From Dichomitus squalens LYAD-421 SS1 (lineage: Eukaryota > Basidiomycota > Agaricomycetes > Polyporales > Polyporaceae), in NCBI RefSeq assembly GCF_000275845.1, contig NW_006766883.1, positions 2,890,544-2,954,543 of the forward strand: 64,000 nt of DNA. Reading direction: 5' to 3'. Shown here in pieces: positions 9,449-21,400 of the stretch; within the stretch, counting starts at the first letter, position 1, and every line of letters begins with the position of its first letter. A program made the position numbers and the translations under genes. The notes below the pieces were generated by a model, which saw nothing but the letters and a program-made list of their open reading frames with translations, was not told where the DNA came from and ran no database searches.

Positions 9449-12400
9449 ACCTAAGCCACCTAGCACAGACCCCAAGTGGGGTCTCCTTGGAGCAGTCCTG
9501 TATCAGACGAATATACACGCTGTCTATGCTGGTACTGAGCGAGTCAACGCCAATGCCACTTGCTGCAAAGCTCAAGCGCTCGAGCCGGCACAAAGGAGCC
9601 TCCTCCCGGATCATGAAGCCAACCATGGAAGTTGAGAATCATCTAGCACTCACGGAGATGGTGATGGAGAGTGTGAATGCTCTTGCGGAACGAGGGAGTG
9701 GCTCGCTGCTTATCTCTTGGGATGCGGGACGATCGACCGAAGTGCCGACTAGGCGCAGCTCTCAGCACGCTGTTCGCTGAAATTCTCATAGGCATCTGCC
9801 GAGCACAGGAAGACCAGGGGTGGGCGATGCCGACCCCCAGGGACGCCTCAACGTGGTGCATTGTGAGGGGCGTCCGGGGAGAGGTGATTCTGGCGCGTTG
9901 TCGGCTATTGGAGGATGGAGAAGAGGGCGGCATAGCGGACCGTTGCCTTTCTGGGCGATCGGCGGCGTGATAAGGCGTGCTCGCGCAGCCATGTCCATCG
10001 AGCTGTCGTCTGGAGACTGGGATGTGCTCGTATGCTCACAGTGATGAATATCTTGGAGGCCGTCCCGCCTCGCCGATATGGGGTGGGTCCGTTGGAATTC
10101 GTCCGGCTGTGTTGTGAAGGCTCGGACTTCTTTATCACCCACGTCGGTCCAACCCTGGCCCTGCTACGGATAGAGAACGTAAGCGATAGCAAAGATACAC
10201 GAGCGAGGTGAACATGAAGTGGCATTAACTCACTCGCAATCGGACTCACATTGCCAAACTCTCAGATCGAGCCGCCAATGCATGATGTGAGATTGGTTCC
10301 CGCAGCCAGTTCCAACCAGCAGAAAGAGACGAAGAAGATATTAAGGCAACATACCATACCTGGGGATCGTCGCAGCTTCCCTTTCCCATGTCCTGATATC
10401 CCGGGCACGTAAAGATGGTCCTAGCATTGTAGAAGCATCGGTGCTCGGTGCGATGACCGCCAGCGCCGTCGTCAATATTACACGAGCTTTATGCGCAGAA
10501 GGCAGTGAGCAAATTGTTCCCGATGATAGCTGCCGACTTACTATGACGCAAAAGCATTGACCGTGCTACGGTAAATTTTTAGGTTATCGCATTCGATCGC
10601 GCATAGTTCTTAGGAGCCTTGCACTAGGTCCATTAAGCAAGCCAAACTGCGGGATACGATCGTCGTACCCCACACTGTTTGTCTTACCTGAAGGACTGGG
10701 GAATGACCTTCGGAGATTCAGACATAGCCGCGGAGTGGTACCTCGCAGTAATATCGGCGACCTCGGCATCAACTAGATACCGACAGGTCGAAGTTGACCT
10801 CGTCGTCGTGAGCCGCACGTCATGTCCGGTATGCGTTCCGGAACCGCGGTAGTGGAACGTGACCAAGTACAACAACGCATCGTAACATTGCCTCGTCTGT
10901 CCAATACAAGACAAATCTCAGTAGTAGTGGAAGCTTCTACTAAGGCAAGGGCTAGATGGGTGGTAACGTCAAAATGCTGACACGACCGTCGCGCGACAGA
11001 TACACTCACCCGCCTAACGTCCCAGCAATGCATACCGAACTACCGCGAAGGGGCTTACGGCAATCCCACTTGTACACCGGATAGTCCTGCTGCTGTGCAA
11101 CGCTTCGACATGCACTAGACGTAACAGACGTACTTCGTGACAAATCAAACGACACAGAGGACTCGCGGGGAGGCGATCGTCATGATGTCCTCGACGCGCC
11201 CTCGAAACGCGAGCTTTATATCCAAAAGAAAAGATCTGCACATGGCAGGCACAACATACGGAGTATCGGACGACGGATGCGTGGCACCGAGGAACCCTAC
11301 TTCTATTGGCTGGAAATGCGGGGTCCGGGCACGATGACAATCCGCAAAACAAGATGACGGGTCGGAGCCGGACCTGTAACCGTTGATCATCGTCGGTGAC
11401 ATGTGGCTCTGAGACTACAGAAAATATCCGATGCGGTGAGTATATGCGTTGCAACTGGGCGCCACTAAGCTCACCTCGCTGATCTCCGGCTGAGCATAGT
11501 ACTCGGCCGCACTAGTAGCGCACATTGTTCTTTAAGGGTGCAGAGTTCCATCCTAGTAGTCTCGCAGTATCTGCTCGACAGGCAGAAGCACAATACACAC
11601 GTTCAACAAAGCGCGGAGTCGGTGATAGGAAAACAAAGCTGTTCGCGTAAGTGAAGAGGTGAAGGATCCTTTGATTCGCTGTCACCGTAGGCTGCCAACT
11701 GCATCTGCCAGAGATGACCGTCGTAAGAACCACAGTCTTCCCGTTCTGCCGCTACCAATGAATGTGCCTGGTTGACGATTCGCTTTCCAAGCGTTATCGC
11801 GGTACGTCTTTATGTCCGTCTACGACTCCACGAAAGGTAGAAAGTTATTCGCGGCTGTGCGTCCGGATGCAATCCAGGCCCTCTATCGAAGCAGGCGTGG
11901 GAGCGGAGAAACTTCCTTAGATTGCAGAAGGCCCCAGCACAAGAAGTCGGCGGATAAGTCGCAGGTTCGTGGCCACCGGCAAGTCCACAATCGTAGTGAC
12001 CGAAAACTAGGCTGCGAAAAGCGCCTTGCGGAGCTCGTCCGAGCCATCGGGTACGATCATGTCAGGTACACCTTCCAGCTGCAGCTGGAACGTACGCCTG
12101 GAGTGGGCGGGTCGCGCAGAGGAATTCCAGTGCTGTGGTGCGCTGCTCCGCGTTATGCACAGGACAATGACATCGAGCACGAGTGGGAAAAGGAAGCCAG
12201 AAAGAAGCCAAGGCGTCCGTGGGAGCGCGAGGACAGGGCGCCATCGGCATCGCTGGGACAGCTTGACGATACCGTCGTAAGCAAGAGCGCGCCTCGCGAC
12301 GTCGCGCTCCTGCAGGGCGTGAAGTCGCGCGCCGAGGGGTTCGGAGCGCGGAGCTCGAGAAGTGATCGTCTCGGAAAGGGCTAACCCGACGCACCCATCC

Positions 12401-15400
12401 AGGCGCAACGCCTACGCCTCAATTTTTGTGGCGCGCCTCCGTGATGACGATTGAGATGTCGTTATGCTCCCAAGCCAGAAATGGCACATTTGTGGCTGAT
12501 ACCTGAGAAGAACATGTATGCTCCGAATCAGATTCGGTGTCGCAAAGCGATGGAAACTGTGCGTACGCGCGGCGAAGAATCATTCTTGTCAATCGCGGGT
12601 AGGCTCAGGCCTAGCGTTGATGAGGTAGTACGCGATTAGCGACGGAAAGAAGTAAGACAAGCGGTGCCTAATTGTTGTCATCGCTGTCGTCGCTCGAAGG
12701 CTAAGGGTCTAGGCCATACTTTTACGAAAATCTGAGCAGAAAGAGGGGAAGGTGGACGCGTGCGGACGCTCCTGCGGCGATAAGACAATGGTGAGAGCAG
12801 CGCATCACGCAAGTGGGAGACCACGCACCATTACAGTAGCACTGCAGCAACCAAGTGCTGAGCAGCAATTCATGCGATGGTCTGATGGCTGTTCGCGTCA
12901 GAAGCCAGATCGAACGGGTGTCGCACGATAGGCGAACCCATTTCCCCTTTGCTTGGGGTCGTGGCGATAGCGTGGGTCTCGCTCGCGTGTGGTGGGTATG
13001 CGGAGATGCCATTGCCACCACGGAAGGGAACTGAGACGCCGAATGGGCGCTCCGCAGTCCGCATCCCTTCCGCGTCAGGATAGTTGACAGTCTTCATCAC
13101 AGCCCAACCCAGGCCCTATGGCCGGTCAGACAGAGATGATGTCAATGTCAGCTCACGACGCGGTACTCCAACGCTCGGGAGTCCAATGGGCTCACCTCGA
13201 AAGACTGAGTGATCGAACGCCAGTGCAACGAGCAACTCGTGGCCGCTTCGGACACGGATCGGGGCGGAATGCCTCCTCCGTCCGTTCACATTGCGAGCCT
13301 CCAGCGTGTGCGACCAAAAGCCGAGGCCTGCTCAGGTACCAAGCCGGCGCTTGGCAGCCGCAGCGATCGCGGAGGCCTTGGCGAGGTCATGGCGAGGCGC
13401 AGGATGGGGCGCACAGAGCCTGTTATACTGTAAGCACTCTGGTAGTGCGTACAGCGGAGCGAGAAAGGAAAGGGGGGGCAGACCTTCATACTTAGGTACA
13501 GTACACCTGACGCGCTCACTACGGCGGCTGACACTCTAGGCGCGTCGGAGCGCCTGCACGTACAGGCGGATGAGGATCGGTCAGCGGACTGGCCGCACGC
13601 GGAACGGGGTTGCAGCTGACCCCGATCCCCGTGCGACGAGTGTGTGCACGACGCGTTGCTCGGGTGCAGGGCTTCTTGCTATGTGTCCAGAAAGACGGCG
13701 GGAACGTGTCGGCCACATTGCAGCGCGGGCGAGGGTTTGCTTTCTTCCCAGCGACCTCAGTTGTGAAGATCTTTCGAGAACCGAAACGTTGCGATGGGGG
13801 TATATGAAAGTCGGCGTACCTAGCCTAACATCAGACCCTGACTCCATGCATGGACGCCCTGTGAGGTGAGCGCGGGAGAGGGGTGCCCTGCTGAGAACGG
13901 GTCGTGTGTGGCTTCGCAGTCCGGAGATCATGTCATGGCATGACACGGTCCAGATCTGACCATTTGACCTCGTCTGCCCTACCCCAGACATGCGTGCGCA
14001 GGTAGCGAGGAGCGGGTTGAGAAGTGTTGGGGAGGACGTTACGTCAAGACGCACAACGGACTTCACTTACCCAATGTTCGTCTTGTCCACTGAATCGGGC
14101 GTCCTTGGCAATCGCATCGGCCACACTGCTGGTTGCACAGAGTACGATGTTTGGGAACGTCGTGGCGCGCAGGGAATGTCGGCCACTAGAACTTGGCGAG
14201 AAGAGACGTCAGCCCGAGGTCAGACGACAGATCTCAAAGAGCTCACCGCCATCCTTCGCGTGTATGTCATGCGAACTCTAGAGCCTTCATGAACTCGCGC
14301 TGAATAGCTGTCGACTGCGCGTATCGTCATAGGACCCTTCGCAAGCGTTCAGAGTCCATCAGAGATGCGACGGGCCCCACTCTTCTCGACGACCGACGAG
14401 GCTTCGTCAGGCGGCTGCACACGAGCTACTGCTCATTGGATGCGACTCATCGTCCACCTATGACCGCGTTAGTTTGATTAGTGACCCCTCCCGACGGATA
14501 ATCGTCGCGACTTCTCGAGCGCGCTTTGATGTGGCGCAGACGCGAGGTCGCCCTCCCAGAGCAGCGAACGACTCGTACGGCACCCACGTCCCTCAGTAGG
14601 ATAGCGGCTTCGCCATCAGCTGTACTGAGCTGTCAGCGAATCCTGACGTAAAAGCCCCAAGCCGCCCGGCAGAGTTCCATTCGCGTCTGATCATGCCACA
14701 CCGTGTGCTCTGTATAGTTCGCATAGTGTGATGACAGAGTCGGTGAAGTGGGGGACTAAGCTCAAACGCAGCTGAGAAGCTCGCCGCGTCCGCGGCATGT
14801 CCTAGCTGGCCGCACACGCAGCCGCGGCTGGGGCTGAGAGCGTACAGAACCTTCCTGCGAACGCGGCCAACGCGGGTCCATTCGCAGTTCCCATCCGCGA
14901 CTCACACACCTCCGAACGGCAGTCCTTCGACGGAGCGCGCGTTGTAAAAAGCCCCGGTGTCCCAACTCCGGCAACAGTGCTAGTCGTGCGCGTTGTTTCC
15001 GTGCGCCGCTTGCTCTAGCCTCTGCGTGCTGGTCCCTGACAAGAGAAGGGGCTGTCTGCGCAGTCTCACGACGCACAAGGGCGAGCGCGTCGCGTAGGGG
15101 CAGCGAAGTTCCCAGTCAGAACTTCCCTTGGCTCGTGGCAGTGGTGCGCAAAGCCGGCTTCCTTGTACAGCGGCCGCGCTGGGAAGCGTCTTAAGAAGCA
15201 CTACGATTAGGTGCGATAATCAGTACCGTGATAGCTGGAGATTCATACGTGCGAGTGGACGGCGTCCTGTAGACAGAAGAGACGGACGTACAGCTACGTC
15301 CGTAACCTGTCAAGCTCGTGTGGATACGCCGTCAAGGAGAGCTTCCTTCTGTTCGTGATGCGAGCACAGCGTGCGCATAGTGCGACAATCTTGGAGCCAG

Positions 15401-16960
15401 CGTGAGAGACAGACTGGTCGGAGAACGTTTAGGAAAGGCACAATAGAAAATTGCGTTTGGCAGCCGTAGTGCGTCTCCTACTCCGCTCAGGGGATCAGGC
15501 CTAATTGGACGTGCAATTGCTGGGCGAGTCAAGGAGTATGATTGTACGATGAGTCTTAGTGAAAAGCGGAAGCCAGAAGACAGATTCGATCGCAGCCAAA
15601 GAAGAGAGCACATAAGTACAGGAAGGTGGAGAGGGGTGCTGGGTTACATAAGGAGGTGAAAGGCTGATAAGGGGCTAGGGTCTTCCGACACCCAGTCGAC
15701 GTTCATATTTAATTGCTTTGACAAGGTACATGGACAAGGCGGGTCGAGAGATTGCCGTCGCAAATCGCTGTGCAGGGGCGGGCGAGACGTACTTGGAGGA
15801 GACCGACGTGTCGGGGACCGTGGCGTTAGACAGGCGGACACACGTGCGGAAAGTTCATGAGAGCGTTCAAAATGGAAAAACGAACGAGCTGCCGAAACGA
15901 TCCATACAAGCGCCATCAAATCTCGATCTACATTCAGTCTATCTGGTAAAAGCGCCCATCGAGACTGGACGCGCACTAATGCAGATCGCGTCTGCCCGAT
16001 TAGTCCGTGTGTCAGAATGATTACCTTGCGGATTTGCTGCTGCGCGACATGCCGCCGGATTACCCAACTGGATGTACGAGTCTTGTGGTAAGCCGCGTCG
16101 GGAGCGGGTCGGGCAAAAACGCCTGGGTCGAGGACGAGGTCAGAGGCGTTATGAGAGACTATGGTATAGTCGATGGCGTATGGATGTCGCGGACAGCCGC
16201 GAGGCAAGACGCAATTGGCTGTACTTAGGCCTAGAGGATGGACGAGTGACGATGCCGGGAGCATGGGACGGTGGAGCGGGAGGACGGGATGCGGGCGCTG
16301 GAAAAGGCAGGCCGAGGGCGGTGGACCGGCACGGTGACAGATGGGGACTCAGGGACTGCTGATGTGTCGCGAAATTGTTGGCAGAGACGCGCGGGCGGCG
16401 TGGCAAACGCTGTCGGCGGCAGAGACGGCGGAAGATGGAATGTGAACTGGATCGCCCGTGTGAGTGAGAAGAGAAGCTGGGACACAAGGAGAATATTGGG
16501 GAGAACTCAAGAATCGGACTGGTACCGGGGGGGATGTGGGGAGATCGCCGGCTATCTGGACTTTTAGTGGAGGACGATAGGAGGTCGGACCTGGGCCAGG
16601 TGGAGTGGGAACGGAGGTGTATAGTCCAGACGTTGCTCACGGTTTCCGCCGCCGCGTTGGGTAGGGCGGGGGCGGGCTGTAGAGGGCGATAGACGACAGC
16701 GGTGGGGATTGAGCGCATCGCATGGGGGGCAGCGATAGAAAGACGTGGGGCGGGTGTCTGAGGGCGGAGAGGATTAGTACGCAGAGGGAGTGCTATGAGT
16801 GTCGGGTGACATCACATCCAAATGCGGGAGATGAGATAAACAAAGCGTTTACTTGCGCTGGGCCTGAAATTGAAAACTGGGAGGCCTTCTTGTTGACTCT
16901 CTCTTCCATCTCCCCAGGGGTCTCCATCCTCCCGCGTTCCCCTTCCCTGTGCGGGCTTCT
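9449..16960. other. 7.5-kb gene-poor stretch, no gene recognised
   Basis: No open frame here shows a domain I know, and no chain of splice-compatible exons gave a recognisable protein. Some segments look protein-like and have splice-like edges (minus about 10690-10890 and about 10010-10160; minus 12870-13100), so intron-dense genes with unfamiliar products or decayed genes cannot be excluded. No transposase, reverse transcriptase or tRNA was seen. An 18-base perfect palindrome lies at 12073-12090. Confidence 0.4.
12073..12090. repeat. 18-base perfect palindrome
   Basis: TTCCAGCTGCAGCTGGAA reads the same on both strands. No surrounding feature explains it; chance is possible. Confidence 0.9.
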
Positions 16961-16973
16961 CCATGCGCCTCTG

Positions 16974-16979
16974 ATATAA
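16974..16979 (+). promoter_or_regulatory. TATA-like box of the CBM21 gene
   Basis: ATATAA lies about 45 bases upstream of the start codon at 17023, inside a C/T-rich leader typical of basidiomycete promoters. Confidence 0.35.
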
Positions 16980-17022
16980 CCCCCTCCCCATTCATCTCAT
17001 CTCCCTTTCCCCAGATAGCGCC

Positions 17023-19824
17023 ATGCCCTACGCCGGTCCCTCAGACGCTTCCTCCACCACGACCGCGACTCGTTCCCCTCATCCCCACCGTCGCACCCGC
17101 TCCTCGAGCAACTTCTCAGACGAGCGTGGCCCCGGTGCCTTCGCCCCCCTCGGTCAACTTCCTCGTCTCAACAAGAAAGCCGTCTTCCACATTAACGACA
17201 ACGATGATGACGACAACCCTAATGACGATGACAGACCGTCCTATACCTCGTACGCTAGCCCGTACTCTCCAATCAACTCCCTCCGCCTCTCCATGAACAC
17301 AGGCAAATTTTCCCCCTCAGTCGATCCCCCTCCCCGTATCGACATCCCTCCGCTCGACCCCTCCACTGCGGTACCCTTCCCCACTTGTTCCCCTGCGTCC
17401 CCTTCGTCATCCCGCCCTTCCTCCCCATTCTTGTCTTTCTCCAGGTCTTCTTCTAAGACCGCCTCCCCGTCCCTCCCACGCACCCCATCCAGCTCTATCA
17501 TCTTATCGAACGGGAAACCTCTGAAGTCCTCACTCAAGTCCTCGGCATCGTCTCCCAACATCTCAGATCTCCCTATCAAGCACATGCGCGCACAGTCTGC
17601 CCCTTCCACGCCGAGCCACATCAAGAACGTGCACTTCGCGGAAAAGGACTCAGGTCTGGAGACCGTCCGTGTCTACAACCGTGCTGGCAAGCCCGCTTCC
17701 CTGTCGAAGCCGCCAGGTGACGAGACCGAGACCGAGACTGAGGCCGAGAGCAGCTCCTTCCCTTTCCCTGTCCTTCCCGCGTCGCACGTCTCTTCCTCTG
17801 CGTCGTCGACGACGCTCCTACATGAGATTGATTCTAACGCCGAGCGGACGAGCCCAGTGCCCAAGCTGAACCCGTCCCCTTACGCCAACGTTTTCCTGGA
17901 GACGCTTACGCTCCCGAAGACGCGTCCGCCGACGCTTCGCGGCACAATCTTGGTCCGAAATGTGGCGTTTGAGAAGACGGTAGCGGTTCGATTCACTATG
18001 GACGACTGGCAAACGACGAGCGAGGTCATGTGCAAGCACGTGGTTAGCCTGCCCGGCCTCCCCCCTCCCTTCCCTCGCGCGAGGACGATGGGAGACGTCG
18101 CCGCAAACATCGCAACCGGGCAAACCGAGGACGATCAGAAAGAGGGTTTGGGTCCCGCATGGGATCGCTTCAGGTATGTACAGATCATCGGTCATCATTT
18201 ATGGTAATCCGGCTCATTGTCCCGACACAGCTTCACTATCCGCTTAGAGGATTACGAGACGAAGCTTTCCGAGCGGACTCTCTATCTGGTCGTTCGGTAT
18301 AACCCCGGCTCGGGCGGTGAGTGGTGGGACAACAATGACGGAGCGAACTACCGCGTTGGCTTCCGTCGGGCAGCTGCTTCCCCTCTCCCTTCCCCAGCTC
18401 TCGGTGCTGTGCACTCGCAGCAGCGGACCTTCAGCGCCCCGAGCACGCTCAGGACCACGCCGACTACTGGCACCGTCTCGCCATATACTCCTTCCACGAG
18501 GCAGCTTGCGCCTACGGCGCCACAACTCGTTAGGAGCATGTCGTCCCCGTACCCGAATTTCGGACGGGAGAACAATGAGTGGGAAAAGATGAGCGAGAAG
18601 GGTCTCGGCACGCCGACGGCGGCGTACCTCTCGAGGAAGCTGAACCTCAGCAACTACGTTGCGCCATCCGCACAGGCCTCCACGTCTTCGATGGTGACAC
18701 CCCCCACTACACCCCCTGGAACCGGCCGTCTGCGCAGCGCCAGCCTTCCTGCGGAAGCCGGCCTCAGTGCGGACGAACCCAAGGAGAAGCCTGCGCAGAC
18801 TGCCGGTGACGAGAAGATTCCGACTGGGCCGACACTATCGCCGCCGACGCATCGCACGATACCTGAACAAGGTCGTCCCACAACATCGGTACAGGCTGCC
18901 TCTTCGTCCTCGACATACCGCTCCCCTTCGCCGTCCGCAGGTTCCCCACCAGTGCTCTCTCCTTTGACGTCGATACCAGGCCCGTCCGCGGACGTGTTGG
19001 CGGCCAACGCGCGGTCGTTCGGCCCGTCTTCTTTCGGGTATGGCTTTGACGAGGCAAACAACTTTGGCTACAGCCGCCCTCAACTGCTGAGCCCACCGCA
19101 TTCAAAGGAGGGCAGTCCCTCGTCGAGCGGGACGGCGAGTCCGAGGCGAGATGGCAGCCCTGAGAGGTCAGCACTCGGCCTGGAAGTCGTGTCCGACAGT
19201 CCAGCGGGCAACAACTCTGCGACAGATAAGGCCGCCGTCACGTCCCTGAGTGACGCCGTGCGCGAGCTCGGTCTCAACATGTCCCCAGACGCCACCGCTA
19301 ACGCGAACGCGCGTGTAGACACGAGCGACCCGACCTACGCCGCGCTGCTCAGGCAGTGGTGCTTCGCGCAGAGCTCCCCTCCTGCGCCCAACGCCGCCAG
19401 CTCGCCGTCCGCCTCGCAAACGAAACCTCCTCTGCGCTCGCCTGCTTCGATTTTGAAGAGCGGTGAGACGACGCCGAAAGTTGGGTTTGGCGTGAACTCC
19501 GGGTATGGGTTTCCTGGGTTCAACTTTGGACTGCCAGATGCGGGAATAGTTGGAGGTGAGCAGATCATCTCGTCTTATCAAATACTGTGTTCGTCCTTCG
19601 AGGGGACCCGCGTTATGGTGAGAGCGGTGGGAGGGATGCGGGGTAGGAGACGTTCATGCGTCTCGTCTTACGCCGAGTGGATATACGAGAGGCGAGCTGA
19701 GGATCCGACCCGTTTTCCCTCCGCTGTCGCCCAGCGTAGCCTTCGTTTACGTCTTTGTGTTCGGTGTCTTGGATGTCTGTTAGTCGTCGCTGACATTCCC
19801 TTTTCTGTAGCGCACATGCGGTAG
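17023..19824 (+). CDS. Gac1-like glycogen-targeting regulatory subunit of protein phosphatase 1 (CBM21)
   Basis: Exons 17023-18173, 18231-19555 and 19811-19824 give 829 residues. Proteins of this family bring protein phosphatase 1 to glycogen, so that glycogen synthase is dephosphorylated and activated. Residues 201-205 (KNVHF) fit the RVxF docking motif for the phosphatase. A CBM21 glycogen/starch-binding domain follows at about residues 290-430: RGTILVRNVAFEKTVAVRF, MDDWQTTSEV, then SFTIRLEDYETKLSERTLYL, VVRYNPG and EWWDNNDGANYRVGF. The first intron (18174-18230) lies inside this domain. The rest is a long Ser/Pro-rich disordered tail with many SP and TP sites, suggesting regulation by phosphorylation. 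The last intron (19556-19810) is 255 bases, divisible by three and without a stop, so retention would give a longer product with the same stop codon. Confidence 0.85.
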
Positions 19825-21400
19825 ATCGGACGCGTTGGGCCGGGCCACACGGCAGGTGTGCGTCTCTGGCTACGTCACGGCGCGCAACGTTGTGCACGCG
19901 AGCCTCCCTCACGCGCTGTTGGCATGGTCAGCTGACGGTGTTGGCTGGGGGACGCTCGGCGCGCGATTGTTCGACCTCGACGTTGAGAAGATATCGTTGC
20001 TGACGAACGCTGACGGCTCAACATTTTCTCATCTCTATGCACTACCATTCGACGCGACTACTTCGCGCTGCTTGGCGAGGACGACTACTCTGATACCCTG
20101 CATACGTGCGGAAGGGCGTATCACACGCTTCGCTGTGATGAGCGATGTCTCTCGTCGCTCGTCTTCGGCTCTTCTTGGCTTTATCTATTCCTATCGATAT
20201 CTACCGTGTTGTCATCTAGCCTCTCACGTGTTCTCGACGTCTGACTTGTCTCGCTCTCTTCCCTCACCCGAAAACGAACGGTTGCTACCGCACACACTCG
20301 TGGGCTTCCGCTCGAGCCAGGCGTTCTGCCCGCTACCTATTCCATATCATCCACCATACTACTTCCCCGGGCCCGAGCGCCGGCACGCATACACGGACTT
20401 GTCGCCGCGTCTCGCATCACACACATCTCGTCGTAGATTCTTTACCCCTCTCCTATGGCACTCGATCCCACTACATCATTACTGTGCACCATCTCGCTCC
20501 ATCTGGTTCGGATCTCTGCAAAACTTCCTACCTGCTTCCATCTCGTGCCTTGTCTCCGTTCCCACTCTGAGAGTTGTACGATAACATATCCCCAGCCTCT
20601 GTCGGGCCCTTGTCGCTCCTTTAGTGCCTTCCTACATTTGAGGCCTACCTACTCCCCCAACACTCACATGCATCCCGTACGTTCCAATTTCCATCCACAC
20701 AAGTCTCCAGTCTTGATTGTCTCGTTCTGCTTCACGCATCGTCACGTTCTCCTAATCGCAATTGTATGCATAGCGCCACCCACCACTTACATATCCCACG
20801 CACAGAATCTCACCGCTTTGCTCACCTGGCAACAGTAGTTCCCAATCTCGACTCGATCGCGCCGCCTGCCTTATGATTGTGGCGTTCAGGTGATGCCTTC
20901 GAGCTGCACTTGCAGTTCACGCTCCGCGGACCCAACCCTGCTAGCGTTACACGCTGCAGAGGGTGCTGTCAAAAACTCCGCTTGTGGTCGATGCGCACAC
21001 ATACGCTCGACCACGTCCCTGGGCCCCATTAAGGGGACCCTGATCCCTTTCCTCATCAACCTTTACTAGACCGCGAGGCTGCGCGTACGCTTCGCGAATC
21101 CGCTTGGCCTTCTACTCCGCGACAGTGACAGGATTCCATTTGCTACACACAAGGACCCCACTCCTATTACCCCGTACTAGAATCCGTTCTGCCCAACCTC
21201 AATCCCTCTCGTGATTTCAATGTTTGGTGGCTCTATACATGCTCCATCTCGGCCCGTGCTGTCTCGTCTTGTTTCGTTGATCACCGTATGCGCACTATCA
21301 TTATAGATTTGTCACCCCCGGCATCCCACCTTCCCCTTTTCCGCTACATCCCCCTCCCAACATCGGCACGCCTTATCTCTACACGTCTCATGGTCTGTAC
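19825..21400 (+). other. Pyrimidine-rich downstream region, probably 3' UTR of the CBM21 gene
   Basis: A 250-codon open frame (19835-20584) runs here, but its product is low in motifs and rich in Ser/Leu/His/Pro as expected from C/T-rich DNA. No second gene was recognised. Confidence 0.4.

Noticed and set aside
10684..10914. Possible SnoaL/NTF2-like exon on the minus strand
   Set aside because: A vague resemblance only (VTFHYRGSG...GHDV); neighbouring exons could not be assembled.
11812..12384. 190-codon plus-strand frame
   Set aside because: Arg/Ser-rich without any recognisable domain, with competing frames on the other strand; not supported as a gene.
19835..20584. 250-codon open frame after the CBM21 gene
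   Set aside because: The DNA is strongly C/T-rich and the product has no motif; it more likely belongs to the 3' untranslated region.
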